Shown here: piece after piece, positions 8,622 through 17,535 of the stretch | Layout: every line of letters starts with the position of its first letter | Numbering within the stretch: the stretch's first letter is position 1 | Assembly (NCBI GenBank): GCA_024213275.1 | Contig: JANAVG010000002.1 | Span: 124,001-188,000 of the forward strand | Direction of reading: 5' to 3' | Source: Rossellomorea sp. BNER | GTDB lineage: Bacteria; Bacillota; Bacilli; Bacillales; Bacillaceae_B | DNA: 64,000 nucleotides | The notes under the pieces: generated by a model | What the model was told of the DNA's origin: nothing | Databases searched by the model: none | What the model saw: the letters and a program-made list of their open reading frames with translations, nothing else | Program-made: the position numbers and the translations under genes

Positions 8622-9380
8622 ATGAAAATTTCATTTGCAAAAGGGTTAAGTATAGTTGTTATCAGTTCACTACTAGTAGCGTGTCAGACTTCAGATTCAT
8701 CCGAAGGCGAGTCTGCTGACGAAACAACATCATCCTCATCAGTTGTTGAAGACTCTTCTGGAACGAAAGAGCAAACATCTGAAAGTCACACACATGAAAA
8801 AGAACACAATCACGACCATAGTCATGTAAATGATGAAGAAACAGAACAAATTTATGATGGATATTTTGAAGACAGCCAAGTGAAGGATCGTTCACTTTTG
8901 GATTGGGAAGGAGACTGGCAATCTGTATATCCATATCTACAAGATGGTACACTCGACGAGGTATTTGCCAATAAAGCAGAACATGAAGGTAACATGACAG
9001 CTGAAGAATATAAGGAGTATTATAATGAAGGGTATCAAACAGATGTTGATCGTATTGTGATTCAAGAAGATACTGTATCGTTCTTTAAAAATGGAGGACA
9101 ATATTCGGGTAAGTATATCTACGATGGGTACGAAATTTTAACATATGATGCGGGAAATAGAGGAGTAAGATACATATTTAAACTAGAAGAAGAAGCTGAA
9201 GGACTTCCTCAATATATTCAATTCAGTGATCATAGTATCTATCCAAATGAAGCTGGTCACTATCACCTGTATTGGGGTGACGACCGCGATGCTTTGTTGG
9301 ATGAAGTCATCAACTGGCCTACCTACTACCCATCGGAAATGGATGGACATGATATTGCCCATGAGATGATGGCGCATTAA
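8622..9380 (+). CDS. zinT: ZinT-like zinc-binding lipoprotein
   Basis: A 252-aa lipoprotein: a signal segment ending in the lipobox LLVACQ (Cys21), a Ser/Thr/Glu-rich linker, then a His-rich stretch (HTHEKEHNHDHSHVNDEE) and a ZinT/YodA domain with YDGYFEDSQVKDRSL, DWEGDWQSVYPYL and a C-terminal HYHLYWG...HDIAHEMMAH. ZinT proteins bind zinc and hand it to the ZnuABC importer; in some Bacilli the domain is fused to ZnuA, whereas here it is free-standing. The long frame from 8514 is rejected because ATG 8622 has GAGAAGGGG upstream and begins the signal peptide. The Zur-type box at its promoter supports induction under zinc limitation. Confidence 0.88.
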   Translation: MKISFAKGLSIVVISSLLVACQTSDSSEGESADETTSSSSVVEDSSGTKEQTSESHTHEKEHNHDHSHVNDEETEQIYDGYFEDSQVKDRSLLDWEGDWQSVYPYLQDGTLDEVFANKAEHEGNMTAEEYKEYYNEGYQTDVDRIVIQEDTVSFFKNGGQYSGKYIYDGYEILTYDAGNRGVRYIFKLEEEAEGLPQYIQFSDHSIYPNEAGHYHLYWGDDRDALLDEVINWPTYYPSEMDGHDIAHEMMAH

Positions 9381-9605
9381 AATAGGAGGAGCGATGGGTT
9401 TTTGATTAGTATTCTTGGCTTTATATTTTGTCTCGGGGACTTTAGCAGTTTGAAAATATTATTCCCCTTAAAGAGCTTATTTTTAAGAACATAGCATATT
9501 CAAGAAAAGCGCGAAAATGGAATAACAATTAGATCTAAACTACTTTAATGTTATATTTTAATTTACAGTGAAGTATCTTCATCAAAAATTATACACCTGT
9601 ATTTT

Positions 9606-9728
9606 AAGGGGCTGTCCAAAAAGGGGTCCGGATCCACTATGATTATCCATATATAGGAGATTTCTTGATGGTTTCTTCTACATATTGAAGTTGTGGCTCC
9701 TGACACTTGGGTTTTTGGACAGCCCCTT
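9606..9728 (+). repeat. Hairpin repeat, copy 2 (complete, 123 bp)
   Basis: The ends are perfect 17-bp inverted repeats (AAGGGGCTGTCCAAAAA at 9606 and its complement ending at 9728). The interior holds a GGTCCGGATCCAC segment, a partly palindromic middle and GTGGCTCCTGACAC. No protein is encoded. It lies in the 584-bp gap between zinT and lutP, upstream of the lutP promoter. The rest of that gap (9381-9605, 9729-9851) shows nothing else. Confidence 0.88.
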
Positions 9729-9851
9729 ATGCTTGTTTGAGGTTTTAAAATTAAATAACCTTATTGTCACTTTACAGTATCAATAGCTAGTTGTGTCTTT
9801 CAGCCGATATGAGGTTCTCACTCTTCTTTTATTAAATTTTTGAAAATTCCA

Positions 9852-9880
9852 TTGTTTTATGAAAACGTTTTATTTATACT
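9852..9880 (+). promoter_or_regulatory. lutP promoter with cre-like site in the spacer
   Basis: TTGTTT (9852-9857), 17 bp and TATACT (9875-9880) form the promoter. ATGAAAACGTTTTAT (9859-9873), inside the spacer, matches the CcpA cre consensus WTGNAANCGNWNNCW at all but one position. Carbon catabolite repression of lactate uptake is therefore likely. Confidence 0.65.
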
Positions 9881-9895
9881 TTTATTATGGAGTCA

Positions 9896-9908
9896 GTCAT
9901 CTGATGAC
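9896..9908. promoter_or_regulatory. Probable LutR operator at lutP
   Basis: GTCATCTGATGAC is a 13-bp palindrome (central base pair asymmetric) located just after the predicted transcription start. The same palindrome, with the same following bases CTGTT, recurs before lutA at 11980. FadR-type GntR proteins bind such sites. Confidence 0.7.
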
Positions 9909-9964
9909 CTGTTAATATGACTAATTGGTGATTGAAATAGACTTTCTAAGGAGGAAGTATAAGT

Positions 9965-11749
9965 ATGAGTGTTGGTGTATTAGCTTTATTAGCTGTCATG
10001 CCTATTGTATCCGTTTTCTTTTTTCTTGTTGTTTTAAGATGGCCAGCAAAAACGGCTATGCCTGTATCGTTGGTCGTAACGGTTCTTATGGCAATGTTTA
10101 TATGGAAGGTGCCCGGAAACCAGGTTGCCGCGGCCAGTGTGAAGGGTGTTGTGACGGCATTGGAAGTAGCCGTCATTGTTTTTGGAGCGATTCTATTATT
10201 AAATACCTTAAAAGAAAGTGGTGCTATTTTTACAATTCGTAAAGGGTTTACAAGCATCTCTGCCGATCGACGTATTCAGACGATTATTGTTTGTTGGCTA
10301 TTTGGTTCATTTCTTGAAGGGGCTGCAGGCTGGGGAGCACCTGCAACGATTGTTGGTCCGCTTTTAGTTGCGATTGGATTTCCTGCTATGGGAGCTGTTA
10401 TGGTGGCACTTATATTACAGTCCACCCCAGTTTCTTATGGAGCAGTCGGAACACCGATCTTAATTGGAGTAAATTCAGGATTAAAGGATTCTCCCTTAGT
10501 ACAAAAATATGTGGCTGAGCAGGGAACTACTTTTGAAACGTATATAAATGGAATTGGTGGACAGGTTGGGATTATTCACGGAATTATTGGTATTTTTATT
10601 CCTTTATTCATGGTAACGATGCTGACGTTCTTTTTTGGGAAAAATAAATCTATTAAGGAAGGATTAGCGGTTTGGAAGTTTGCTATTTTTGCTGGGTTAT
10701 CATTTACCGTGCCTTATGCACTCGTTGCCAATCTTCTAGGACCTGAATTTCCATCTTTAATCGGTGGTTTAGTTGGTTTAGCCATTGTTGTCCCTGCAGC
10801 CAAAAAGGGTTGGTTTGTACCGAAGCGGATATGGGATTTTGATCAAACCTCTAATTGGGATCCTTCATGGACAGGAACCCTTACCATCGACAAATCAGAT
10901 AAATCGAAGAAAAAGATTTCTTTCCTATCAGCATGGATGCCCTATTTGTTAGTAGCTGTGTTATTAGTGGTGACCCGTATAGACTATTTACCGTTCTCAT
11001 CATGGTTGCAATCATGGGTGATTTCTTTTGAAAACGTTTTCGGTACGTCTATTACAGTTGAAAGTAAACCATTAAATATACCAGGGACCATTTTCATTCT
11101 TGTTTCGATCCTATCCATTTTCATATACAAAATGAATTTTAAAGAATATGGACGTGCTGTTAAAGACTCCTTTAAGACTATTGTTAGTGCAATGGCAGCT
11201 CTTATTTTTGCCGTCCCAATGGTTCAAGTGTTTATTAATTCTGGTATTAATACAGCAGATTATGCGAGTATGCCACTTGTGTTGGCGGAAGGGATCTCCA
11301 ATGTGTTTGGGAGCTATTGGCCGCTCATCGCACCCACAATTGGAGCAATCGGAGCATTTGCTGCCGGTAGTAATACCATTAGCAACATGATGTTTTCGCT
11401 ATTTCAATTTGGAGTAGCCGATAATATTCTTGCTGCTCCAGCAACAATTGTTGCATTGCAAGCAGTCGGCGGTGCTGCTGGTAACATGATTTGCGTCCAT
11501 AATGTTGTGGCGGCTTCTGCTTCTGCAGGATTAATGGGAAAAGAGGGGAACTTAATAAGAAAGACTCTTATACCGATGACTTTTTATGTTATTTTTGCCG
11601 GTGGAATTGGTTATGTAGCCATCAACGGGTTCGGGTTCAATATCGGGACCATCATCCTCGCTGCAGTAGTACTATTTATTATTACGTTCATTGTAAAAGG
11701 ACAAAAGCAATATCGAATAGATATCAAACAAATGAAGGAAACAGCATAA
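9965..11749 (+). CDS. lutP: L-lactate permease
   Basis: A 594-aa polytopic membrane protein of the LctP family with about 13-14 hydrophobic segments; it imports L-lactate with protons. Family blocks seen are [38 protein letters not shown] and [13 protein letters not shown] near residues 465-477, and a late [34 protein letters not shown] precedes the ATG. It shares a regulatory palindrome with lutABC, 2 kb downstream, forming a lactate import and oxidation module. Confidence 0.95.
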   Translation: MSVGVLALLAVMPIVSVFFFLVVLRWPAKTAMPVSLVVTVLMAMFIWKVPGNQVAAASVKGVVTALEVAVIVFGAILLLNTLKESGAIFTIRKGFTSISADRRIQTIIVCWLFGSFLEGAAGWGAPATIVGPLLVAIGFPAMGAVMVALILQSTPVSYGAVGTPILIGVNSGLKDSPLVQKYVAEQGTTFETYINGIGGQVGIIHGIIGIFIPLFMVTMLTFFFGKNKSIKEGLAVWKFAIFAGLSFTVPYALVANLLGPEFPSLIGGLVGLAIVVPAAKKGWFVPKRIWDFDQTSNWDPSWTGTLTIDKSDKSKKKISFLSAWMPYLLVAVLLVVTRIDYLPFSSWLQSWVISFENVFGTSITVESKPLNIPGTIFILVSILSIFIYKMNFKEYGRAVKDSFKTIVSAMAALIFAVPMVQVFINSGINTADYASMPLVLAEGISNVFGSYWPLIAPTIGAIGAFAAGSNTISNMMFSLFQFGVADNILAAPATIVALQAVGGAAGNMICVHNVVAASASAGLMGKEGNLIRKTLIPMTFYVIFAGGIGYVAINGFGFNIGTIILAAVVLFIITFIVKGQKQYRIDIKQMKETA

Positions 11750-11767
11750 TTTAGCTAGATGTTCGTT

Positions 11768-11887
11768 AGGGGCTGTCCCATAAAGGGTCCGGAACCACTA
11801 TGATCGTAAATATATAGAAGATGTTTCGAGGATTTCTTCTATATATTGAAGTTGTGGTTCCTGACTCCTTGATTTTGGACAGCCCCT
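11768..11887 (+). repeat. Hairpin repeat, copy 3 (complete, 120 bp)
   Basis: It starts with AGGGGCTGTCC and ends with GGACAGCCCCT. The middle ATATAGAAG...CTTCTATAT is a perfect inner hairpin. It has the same orientation as copy 2, so the two bracket lutP. It lies only 18 bp after the lutP stop and may act as a 3' stabilising or terminating hairpin. Confidence 0.88.
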
Positions 11888-11953
11888 CGCTCTATTTATT
11901 ATTATGTGCTGGTGAAATGATAGAAAATAGTCCATTTAATTTTGGATTAGGCA

Positions 11954-11992
11954 TATAATCTTTATAGAAAATGAAGGTAGTCATCTGATGAC
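11954..11992 (+). promoter_or_regulatory. lutABC promoter region and probable LutR operator
   Basis: TATAAT (11954-11959) is a perfect -10 box, but no good -35 is visible at 16-18 bp. GTCATCTGATGAC (11980-11992), about 21 bp downstream, is identical to the palindrome at lutP. Confidence 0.65.
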
Positions 11993-12074
11993 CTGTTGAC
12001 TTGTGAAAAGTATAGATTTACACTTGAATTACAATAAAATATATAGGAATTTCTCCAGAAAAGGTGAGGGGTCT

Positions 12075-12794
12075 ATGAAAGTATCATTATTTATTACATG
12101 TTTAATAGACATTTTTCAAACTGATGTTGGAAAAGATACGGTTGAATTGCTTGAAAGACTTGGTTGCGAGGTTGATTTTCCAAACAAGCAAACCTGTTGT
12201 GGGCAGCCGGCCTATAACAGCGGATATGTAGAAAAAGCGAAAGAATCAATGAAACATATGATTTCCGTGTTTGAGGAATCGGACTATGTCATCACACCGT
12301 CTGGTTCTTGTGGAACAATGTTTAAAGAATATCAACATATTTTTAAAGATGATCCAAAATGGGAGGGTCGCGCTAAAGGGTTAGCGGATAAAACATATGA
12401 ACTTACTCAATTTATTGTTGATGTATTAGGAGTAGAAGATGTGGGCGCGAAACTAAACGGAAAAGCAACGTTTCATACCTCTTGTCATATGACTAGACTA
12501 CTAGGTGTCAAGGAAGCTCCAATGAAGCTATTAAGTCATGTTGAAGGGTTAGAAATGAATCCACTTCCACATAACCATGATTGCTGTGGGTTTGGGGGAA
12601 CCTTCTCTGTTAAGATGACACCTATTTCCGAACAAATGGTAGATGAAAAGGTTCGGCATGTAGAAGAGACGGAAGCTGAGATTTTAATTGGTGCAGATTG
12701 TGGATGTTTAATGAATATTGGAGGGCGAATAGAACGGAAAGAAAAACCGATTAAAGTGATGCATATCGCCTCTGTATTAAATAGCAGATCATAA
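12075..12794 (+). CDS. lutA: LutA, Fe-S oxidoreductase subunit of L-lactate oxidation
   Basis: A 239-aa cytosolic protein with two CCG domains: [11 protein letters not shown] (residues 40-50) and [10 protein letters not shown] (169-178), the cysteine motifs that bind iron-sulfur clusters in LutA/GlpC/HdrB-like proteins. LutABC oxidises L-lactate to pyruvate. The long frame from 12003 is not used because ATG 12075 has AAGGTGAGGGG directly upstream and starts the conserved N-terminus. First gene of the lutABC operon; lutB starts 27 bp downstream. Confidence 0.93.
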   Translation: MKVSLFITCLIDIFQTDVGKDTVELLERLGCEVDFPNKQTCCGQPAYNSGYVEKAKESMKHMISVFEESDYVITPSGSCGTMFKEYQHIFKDDPKWEGRAKGLADKTYELTQFIVDVLGVEDVGAKLNGKATFHTSCHMTRLLGVKEAPMKLLSHVEGLEMNPLPHNHDCCGFGGTFSVKMTPISEQMVDEKVRHVEETEAEILIGADCGCLMNIGGRIERKEKPIKVMHIASVLNSRS

Positions 12795-12821
12795 CAATCT
12801 TAGAGAGAGGGGAAAAACGAT

Positions 12822-14261
12822 ATGGCTATGAAAATAGGGAATAAACCCTTTAAGGAACGGGTTTCAACAGGACTTGGTGATTCGTTCATGCGAGGAGCCG
12901 TATCTTCTGCACAGGAACGTTTACGAAATGGTCGTTTAAATGCGGCAGAAGATTTAGGGGATTGGGAAGACTGGCGAAAGCTTGGAGAAGAAATACGCTC
13001 ACATACGATTGAAAACTTAGATTACTATTTAGAACTTTTAAGTGAAAATGTAGCCAAACGTGGTGGACATGTCTTTTTTGCAGAAACCCCGGAAGAGGCA
13101 AATGACTATATTACAAAAGTAATTAAAAAGAAAAAAGGGAAAAAAGTTGTGAAATCTAAATCGATGGTGACAGAAGAAATCAATATGAATGAAGCACTTG
13201 AAAAGGCTGGGTGCGAGGTTGTAGAAAGTGACCTAGGGGAATGGATTTTGCAAGTAGATGATCATGATCCACCATCACATATTGTGGCACCGGCCCTACA
13301 CAAAAATAAAGAACAAATTCGCGATGTTTTCAAAAATAAACTAGGTTATGATAAGACTGAAAAGCCTGAGGAACTCGCATTGTTTGCAAGAGAAAAACTT
13401 AGAGAAGAATTCTTGCAAGCTGATATCGGAATAACAGGCTGTAATTTTGCGATTGCTGAATCTGGGACGATTTCACTTGTAACAAATGAAGGAAATGCAC
13501 GAATGGTCACTACTGTACCGAAAACGCAAATCACGGTTATGGGAATGGAGCGGATTGTCCCTACTTGGGAGGAGATGGAAGTACTCGTTAGTCTATTGAC
13601 TCGTGCAGCAGTGGGTCAAAAACTAACAAGCTATATTACGGCATTAACAGGTCCGAAACAAGAAGGAGAAGTGGATGGACCAGAGGAATTTCATCTTGTT
13701 ATTGTTGACAATGGTCGATCCAAAATTTTAGGAACCGCTTTTCAATCCATTCTCCATTGTATTCGTTGTGCAGCATGTATCAATGTTTGTCCAGTTTATC
13801 GACATGTTGGCGGACATTCTTACGGATCGATTTACCCAGGACCAGTTGGCGCTGTCCTATCTCCACTTCTTGGCGGATATGAGGAGTATAAAGAGCTTCC
13901 ATACGCATCGACTTTATGTGCAGCTTGTACAGAAGCATGTCCAGTGAAGATTCCTCTACATGAACATTTGCTTCGCCATCGCCAAGAAATCGTTGAAAAA
14001 GAGGGGAAAGCACCTATATTTGAAAATATATCTATGAAAGCATTTAGTATGGGAACCGCATCACCTGTCATGTATAATATTGGTTCAAAATTAGCACCTA
14101 CTACATTAGCGGCTTTTACAAAGGATGACAAAATATCGAATGGACCTGGACCATTGAAAAACTGGACAGATATTCGTGATTTCCCGGCACCGAAAAAGGA
14201 TCGATTTAGAGATTGGTATAAAAAACGAAAGAAAGAAGGGAATTCTGATGACAATAGGTAA
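12822..14261 (+). CDS. lutB: LutB, ferredoxin-domain subunit of L-lactate oxidation
   Basis: A 479-aa protein with an N-terminal LUD domain (through about residue 295, with [19 protein letters not shown]) followed by two 4Fe-4S motifs, [14 protein letters not shown] (from about residue 312) and [11 protein letters not shown] (from about 366), and a C-terminal tail. It passes electrons from lactate within LutABC. GAGAGGGG precedes the ATG. Its last 14 bases overlap the start of lutC, so the two are translationally coupled. Confidence 0.94.
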   Translation: MAMKIGNKPFKERVSTGLGDSFMRGAVSSAQERLRNGRLNAAEDLGDWEDWRKLGEEIRSHTIENLDYYLELLSENVAKRGGHVFFAETPEEANDYITKVIKKKKGKKVVKSKSMVTEEINMNEALEKAGCEVVESDLGEWILQVDDHDPPSHIVAPALHKNKEQIRDVFKNKLGYDKTEKPEELALFAREKLREEFLQADIGITGCNFAIAESGTISLVTNEGNARMVTTVPKTQITVMGMERIVPTWEEMEVLVSLLTRAAVGQKLTSYITALTGPKQEGEVDGPEEFHLVIVDNGRSKILGTAFQSILHCIRCAACINVCPVYRHVGGHSYGSIYPGPVGAVLSPLLGGYEEYKELPYASTLCAACTEACPVKIPLHEHLLRHRQEIVEKEGKAPIFENISMKAFSMGTASPVMYNIGSKLAPTTLAAFTKDDKISNGPGPLKNWTDIRDFPAPKKDRFRDWYKKRKKEGNSDDNR

Positions 14262-14964
14262 AATTCATCATCGCGATCGTTTTTTAAATAATCTTGCCAA
14301 TCATCTTGGGAGAGAGCGTCGGTACAGTGTTGACAAGCCTGAATGGAATCAACATCCACAATGGGAAGTGTTTAAAGGCTACTCTAAAGACCAACTTGTA
14401 GATGTGTTAAAACAGCAATGCAAACACATTCACACAGATGTACATGAAACGGTCACTGCCGAACTTTCATCGCTCATTACTCATTTAATCAAGGATTATG
14501 GTGGTAAAACGGTTGTTACATGGGATGACCCTAGATTTAAAAAATATGGGTTAGATAAACTTAGTAATGAATTTAATAAAGATGATATTGACATTCATGT
14601 GTGGAATCGTGACGGCGGTGAAGAGAATCTAGCAATATCCGCGACTGCGGATATTGGTATTACATTTAGTGATGCTACACTTGCAGAATCTGGGACAGTC
14701 GTTTTGTATAGTGATCAAGGAAAGGGACGTGCGGTTAGCTTGCTCCCAGCTGTGTATATTGCCATCATTCCTAAAAGTACGATTGTTCCAAGAATGACAC
14801 AAGTGGCTAAAGATATTCACGATAAAATCGAAAATGGTGAGCTTGTTGCTTCTTGTGTGAATTTTATTTCTGGACCAAGTAATAGTGCTGATATTGAGAT
14901 GAATTTAATTGTGGGTGTCCATGGACCAGTAAAAGCAACTTATATTATTGTTGATGATCAATAA
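14248..14964 (+). CDS. lutC: LutC, LUD-domain subunit of L-lactate oxidation
   Basis: A 238-aa LUD-domain protein; the conserved [19 protein letters not shown] lies near residues 135-153 and VPRMTQ follows. It has no iron-sulfur cysteines, as expected for LutC. The start at 14248 lies inside the end of lutB with GAAAGAAGGG upstream; the longer frame from 14176 would read through lutB coding sequence. A terminator follows. Confidence 0.92.
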   Translation: MTIGKIHHRDRFLNNLANHLGRERRYSVDKPEWNQHPQWEVFKGYSKDQLVDVLKQQCKHIHTDVHETVTAELSSLITHLIKDYGGKTVVTWDDPRFKKYGLDKLSNEFNKDDIDIHVWNRDGGEENLAISATADIGITFSDATLAESGTVVLYSDQGKGRAVSLLPAVYIAIIPKSTIVPRMTQVAKDIHDKIENGELVASCVNFISGPSNSADIEMNLIVGVHGPVKATYIIVDDQ

Positions 14965-14972
14965 GAAGAAGG

Positions 14973-15010
14973 GCTTTTCTCATTTATGACAAATGTGGAA
15001 AGTCTTTTTT
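14973..15010 (+). terminator. lutABC terminator
   Basis: GCTTTTCTCATTT and AAATGTGGAAAGT pair with one mismatch around a 5-nt loop, followed by TCTTTTTT. Confidence 0.75.
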
Positions 15011-15050
15011 AGATAATTTTGAATTTTTTATGAATAGGGGAGCTTAATCA

Positions 15051-15275
15051 TCATATGATTTTAGTCTCATTTTTTGCCTCTTCAAGCTTCATCTGTTCAA
15101 GTTCAAGCCGCATTTTCTGTGTTTCTATCACAAAGTTGTCGTGTTTCAGTTTTTCAAGTTCTAGTTCATCTTTAATCATGGTGTGTTTGATTTTAGCTTG
15201 TGTCTTAAAGTGGTCTGTGACGATGGCGATAATGGGAATTGAGAAAATCATAATGACGGCAACGAGTCCGGTCAT
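15051..15275 (-). CDS. Small single-pass membrane protein with cytoplasmic coiled coil
   Basis: 74 aa: an N-terminal hydrophobic helix (LVAVIMIFSIPIIAIVT, residues 4-20) and a charged helical tail (residues 24-70) with heptad-like Leu/Met spacing, suggesting a coiled coil. TAGGAGGAGG lies right before the ATG. Similar short membrane/coiled-coil proteins are frequent in Bacilli, and the layout resembles PspB-like proteins, but I cannot name it. It stands alone, convergent with lutC. Confidence 0.65.
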   Translation of the reverse strand: MTGLVAVIMIFSIPIIAIVTDHFKTQAKIKHTMIKDELELEKLKHDNFVIETQKMRLELEQMKLEEAKNETKII

Positions 15276-15429
15276 AATCCTCCTCCTAACAATTTTTTTC
15301 GATTGTTTAAAATTGAGTGATTTGAGTTTTTTTACTTTCTACTAAATAATAACAAATTTTGTAATGGAAGAAAATTGAAAGATTAAAAATGTTTTGAATC
15401 CTATTTTTCATTTGGTCTGTAAGCAGGAA

Positions 15430-15627
15430 TATAATCTATAAGGAATTAAGTGTTTTTTAATAGAAATATAAACAAATAAATACATATATCCCTTAGGAGA
15501 AACGGTATGAACAATTAGAGCTTAGGTCACGTACTACCAGTAAATAGCTGAAATAAGTTAATGATGATTAATATCGAAGCATTATAGGACTTTCTCGAGG
15601 AAAAACAATTTGAGAAAAAGTCCTTTT
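15430..15627 (+). other. Gene-free transcribed-looking segment with terminator (candidate small RNA)
   Basis: TATAAT (15430-15435) has only a weak -35 (TTCATT). About 150 bp later GGACTTTCTC pairs with GAGAAAAAGTCC (one bulge) ahead of TTTT (15585-15627), a terminator with no gene in front. In between, AGGAGAAACGGT is followed by ATGAACAATTAG, a three-codon frame. No known riboswitch pattern was recognised. Confidence 0.35.
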
Positions 15628-15659
15628 ACTTAAAAAAATGAATTTTTAGTTATTTTTTC

Positions 15660-15687
15660 TTGAAAATTATGTTGTCTGAAGTATAAT
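15660..15687 (+). promoter_or_regulatory. purU promoter
   Basis: TTGAAA (15660-15665), a 16-bp spacer and TATAAT (15682-15687), 28 bp before the purU start. Confidence 0.65.
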
Positions 15688-15714
15688 ATTGAACAATTAA
15701 AGTAAAGAGGGGTA

Positions 15715-16617
15715 ATGATGAAAGACTTTATTCAAGAACAAATTCATGCGTATAGGAAAAGTAACCAAAATAAAGGACGATTATTAATAAGTTGTCCTGA
15801 CCAACCTGGAATAGTTTCTACTGTTTCAGACTTTTTGTTTAAACACGGGGCAAATATTATTGAGTCAAGCCAATATTCTACAAATCCAGAAGGTGGAATG
15901 TTTTTTATGCGAATTGAATTTGACTGCCCTGAAATGAGATCAAAAGAACCTGAACTAAAAAGCCATTTCCGAACGATTGCCAATGAATTCGCGATGGATT
16001 TTCGGTTTGCATTTGGGTATGAAGTGAAAAGGACCGCTATCTTTGTATCTAAAGAACTTTATTGCTTAAGGGAATTATTATGGGAATGGCAGAACAGTGA
16101 CTTAATGACAGATGTCGCTTTGGTTATTAGTAATCATGAAGATGCTAGAGATATAGTGGAGTCATTAGGGATTCCCTTCTATTTCATTCCTGCCAGCAAA
16201 GAAAATCGGGCAGAAGTAGAAGAAAGGCAATTAAAATTGTTGAAGGAATATGGCATAGATGTCATTGTGTTGGCTCGATATATGCAAATATTAACCCCAA
16301 CATTTGTCGAAGCCCACCCATTCAAAATCATTAACATCCATCATTCATTCCTACCAGCTTTTGTAGGTGCCAGACCATATGAACGTGCTTATGCTCGTGG
16401 TGTGAAACTGATTGGTGCCACATCTCATTATGTAACAAATGACCTTGATGAAGGGCCGATCATTGAACAAGACATAATGCGTGTAGACCACCGAGATAAT
16501 GTATTGGAGTTGAAAAAAATCGGACGTTTAGTTGAACGAAGTGTCCTAGCACGCTCTGTCAAATGGCATTTAGAAGATCGGATTATTGTACATGAAAATA
16601 AAACAATTGTTTTTTAA
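15715..16617 (+). CDS. purU: Formyltetrahydrofolate deformylase
   Basis: A 300-aa cytosolic enzyme that hydrolyses 10-formyl-THF to formate and THF. It has an N-terminal ACT domain (LLISCPDQPGIVSTVSDFL, HGANIIESSQYST) and a C-terminal formyltransferase-like domain with ARYMQILTP, IINIHHSFLPAFVGA and GATSHYVTNDLDEGPIIEQD, including the catalytic Asn-His-Asp residues. Length and sequence agree with B. subtilis PurU. Two adjacent ATGs (15715, 15718) both suit the AGAGGGG site. It has its own promoter and is convergent with the pdxH-like gene; no purine riboswitch is seen. Confidence 0.95.
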   Translation: MMKDFIQEQIHAYRKSNQNKGRLLISCPDQPGIVSTVSDFLFKHGANIIESSQYSTNPEGGMFFMRIEFDCPEMRSKEPELKSHFRTIANEFAMDFRFAFGYEVKRTAIFVSKELYCLRELLWEWQNSDLMTDVALVISNHEDARDIVESLGIPFYFIPASKENRAEVEERQLKLLKEYGIDVIVLARYMQILTPTFVEAHPFKIINIHHSFLPAFVGARPYERAYARGVKLIGATSHYVTNDLDEGPIIEQDIMRVDHRDNVLELKKIGRLVERSVLARSVKWHLEDRIIVHENKTIVF

Positions 16618-16642
16618 TTTTTGATTTTCTTTTATTTCTTAT

Positions 16643-17296
16643 TTATGGCCATAGCAAGCTTTTTTGCCATGAATTTTGATGGAAGCGATATAACAGCCGA
16701 GTATGATTTCTTTCAGGGTGACCTTGCCAAAATTCTACTTGCATGGCTTCAAGCCGGTATAATGTCCAATAGGGGGAGACTTGATCAGGTTCAAGATTAA
16801 GTCTTTTTATTTGTTTTTTTAATGCTAAATTAAAATCATCCGAATCTTTTAATGGTTTGCTTTGATTTCCAATTAGGGAGGCTGCTCTAGCCCCTATGGA
16901 ACGATGTAGGAAGTCTTGTCTACTTTCTGTTTTACCTAACCCCATAACATTTCCTTTAATTCGAATTTGTCTTCCTATTTGAGACCAATAGAAAGTTAAT
17001 GCAGCCTTGGAGTTCTGTTCTAATTGCCATCCTTTTTGGCTGTTCGAGCTTGATGCAAAATACCATCCATGATCGTCTACGTTTTTTAAAATTAAGACCC
17101 TGGCATCTGGTTGTCCTTCTGAATCAACAGTTGATAATGTCATGGCATGAGGCTCCTTGATCTCATTTTCAAGAGCAAATGTTAGCCAATCAACAAAAAG
17201 GTCAATGGGATTATTGGGTGTTTTTTCAATATTAAATTCTGGTAATGGTCCTTCTAGCGAGGGTAAGCTTCGTAATGTTTTCTGGATACTATTCAT
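16643..17296 (-). CDS. pdxH: Pyridoxamine 5'-phosphate oxidase family protein
   Basis: A 217-aa FMN-dependent oxidase of the PdxH type. Seen are EPHAMTLSTVDSEGQPDARV and LILKNVDDHGWYFASSSNS (FMN/PLP-binding region), AALTFYWSQIGRQIRIKG, and the C-terminal dimerisation box VEFWQGHPERNHTRLLY, where PdxH usually reads EFWQGR-NR-HDR. The last stretch departs somewhat, so it may be a PdxH-like paralogue rather than the canonical enzyme. B. subtilis makes PLP with PdxST and does not need PdxH, so salvage or another flavin role is possible. ATG 17296 has AAAGGAGGAC upstream. Confidence 0.8.
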   Translation of the reverse strand: MNSIQKTLRSLPSLEGPLPEFNIEKTPNNPIDLFVDWLTFALENEIKEPHAMTLSTVDSEGQPDARVLILKNVDDHGWYFASSSNSQKGWQLEQNSKAALTFYWSQIGRQIRIKGNVMGLGKTESRQDFLHRSIGARAASLIGNQSKPLKDSDDFNLALKKQIKRLNLEPDQVSPYWTLYRLEAMQVEFWQGHPERNHTRLLYRFHQNSWQKSLLWP

Positions 17297-17535
17297 GGGT
17301 CCTCCTTTTTCTTCGAGAATCATTTTTTTAGAAAATAATAAGCCTTCTACTAAATTATATCAAAATCTCGTTTTCCTTTTCGATATTTCATGGTAAATTT
17401 AGGGAAAGAACATAGGAAGCTAACAAGAGGAAACGAAAGGGAAAGGAAAAGCTATATTCGCAGTTATTTGTTTCGTATGGACCTCCTAAGGAACCAAACT
17501 AGATTAATTGAATTAAAGAAAAAGGAAGCGATACT

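Noticed and set aside
9925..10242. 105-codon frame overlapping the start of lutP
   Set aside because: It is a shadow in another frame of a clear 594-aa permease.
15276..15714. Purine riboswitch or S-box before purU
   Set aside because: The conserved cores of these riboswitches are not present; only a terminator-like hairpin is.
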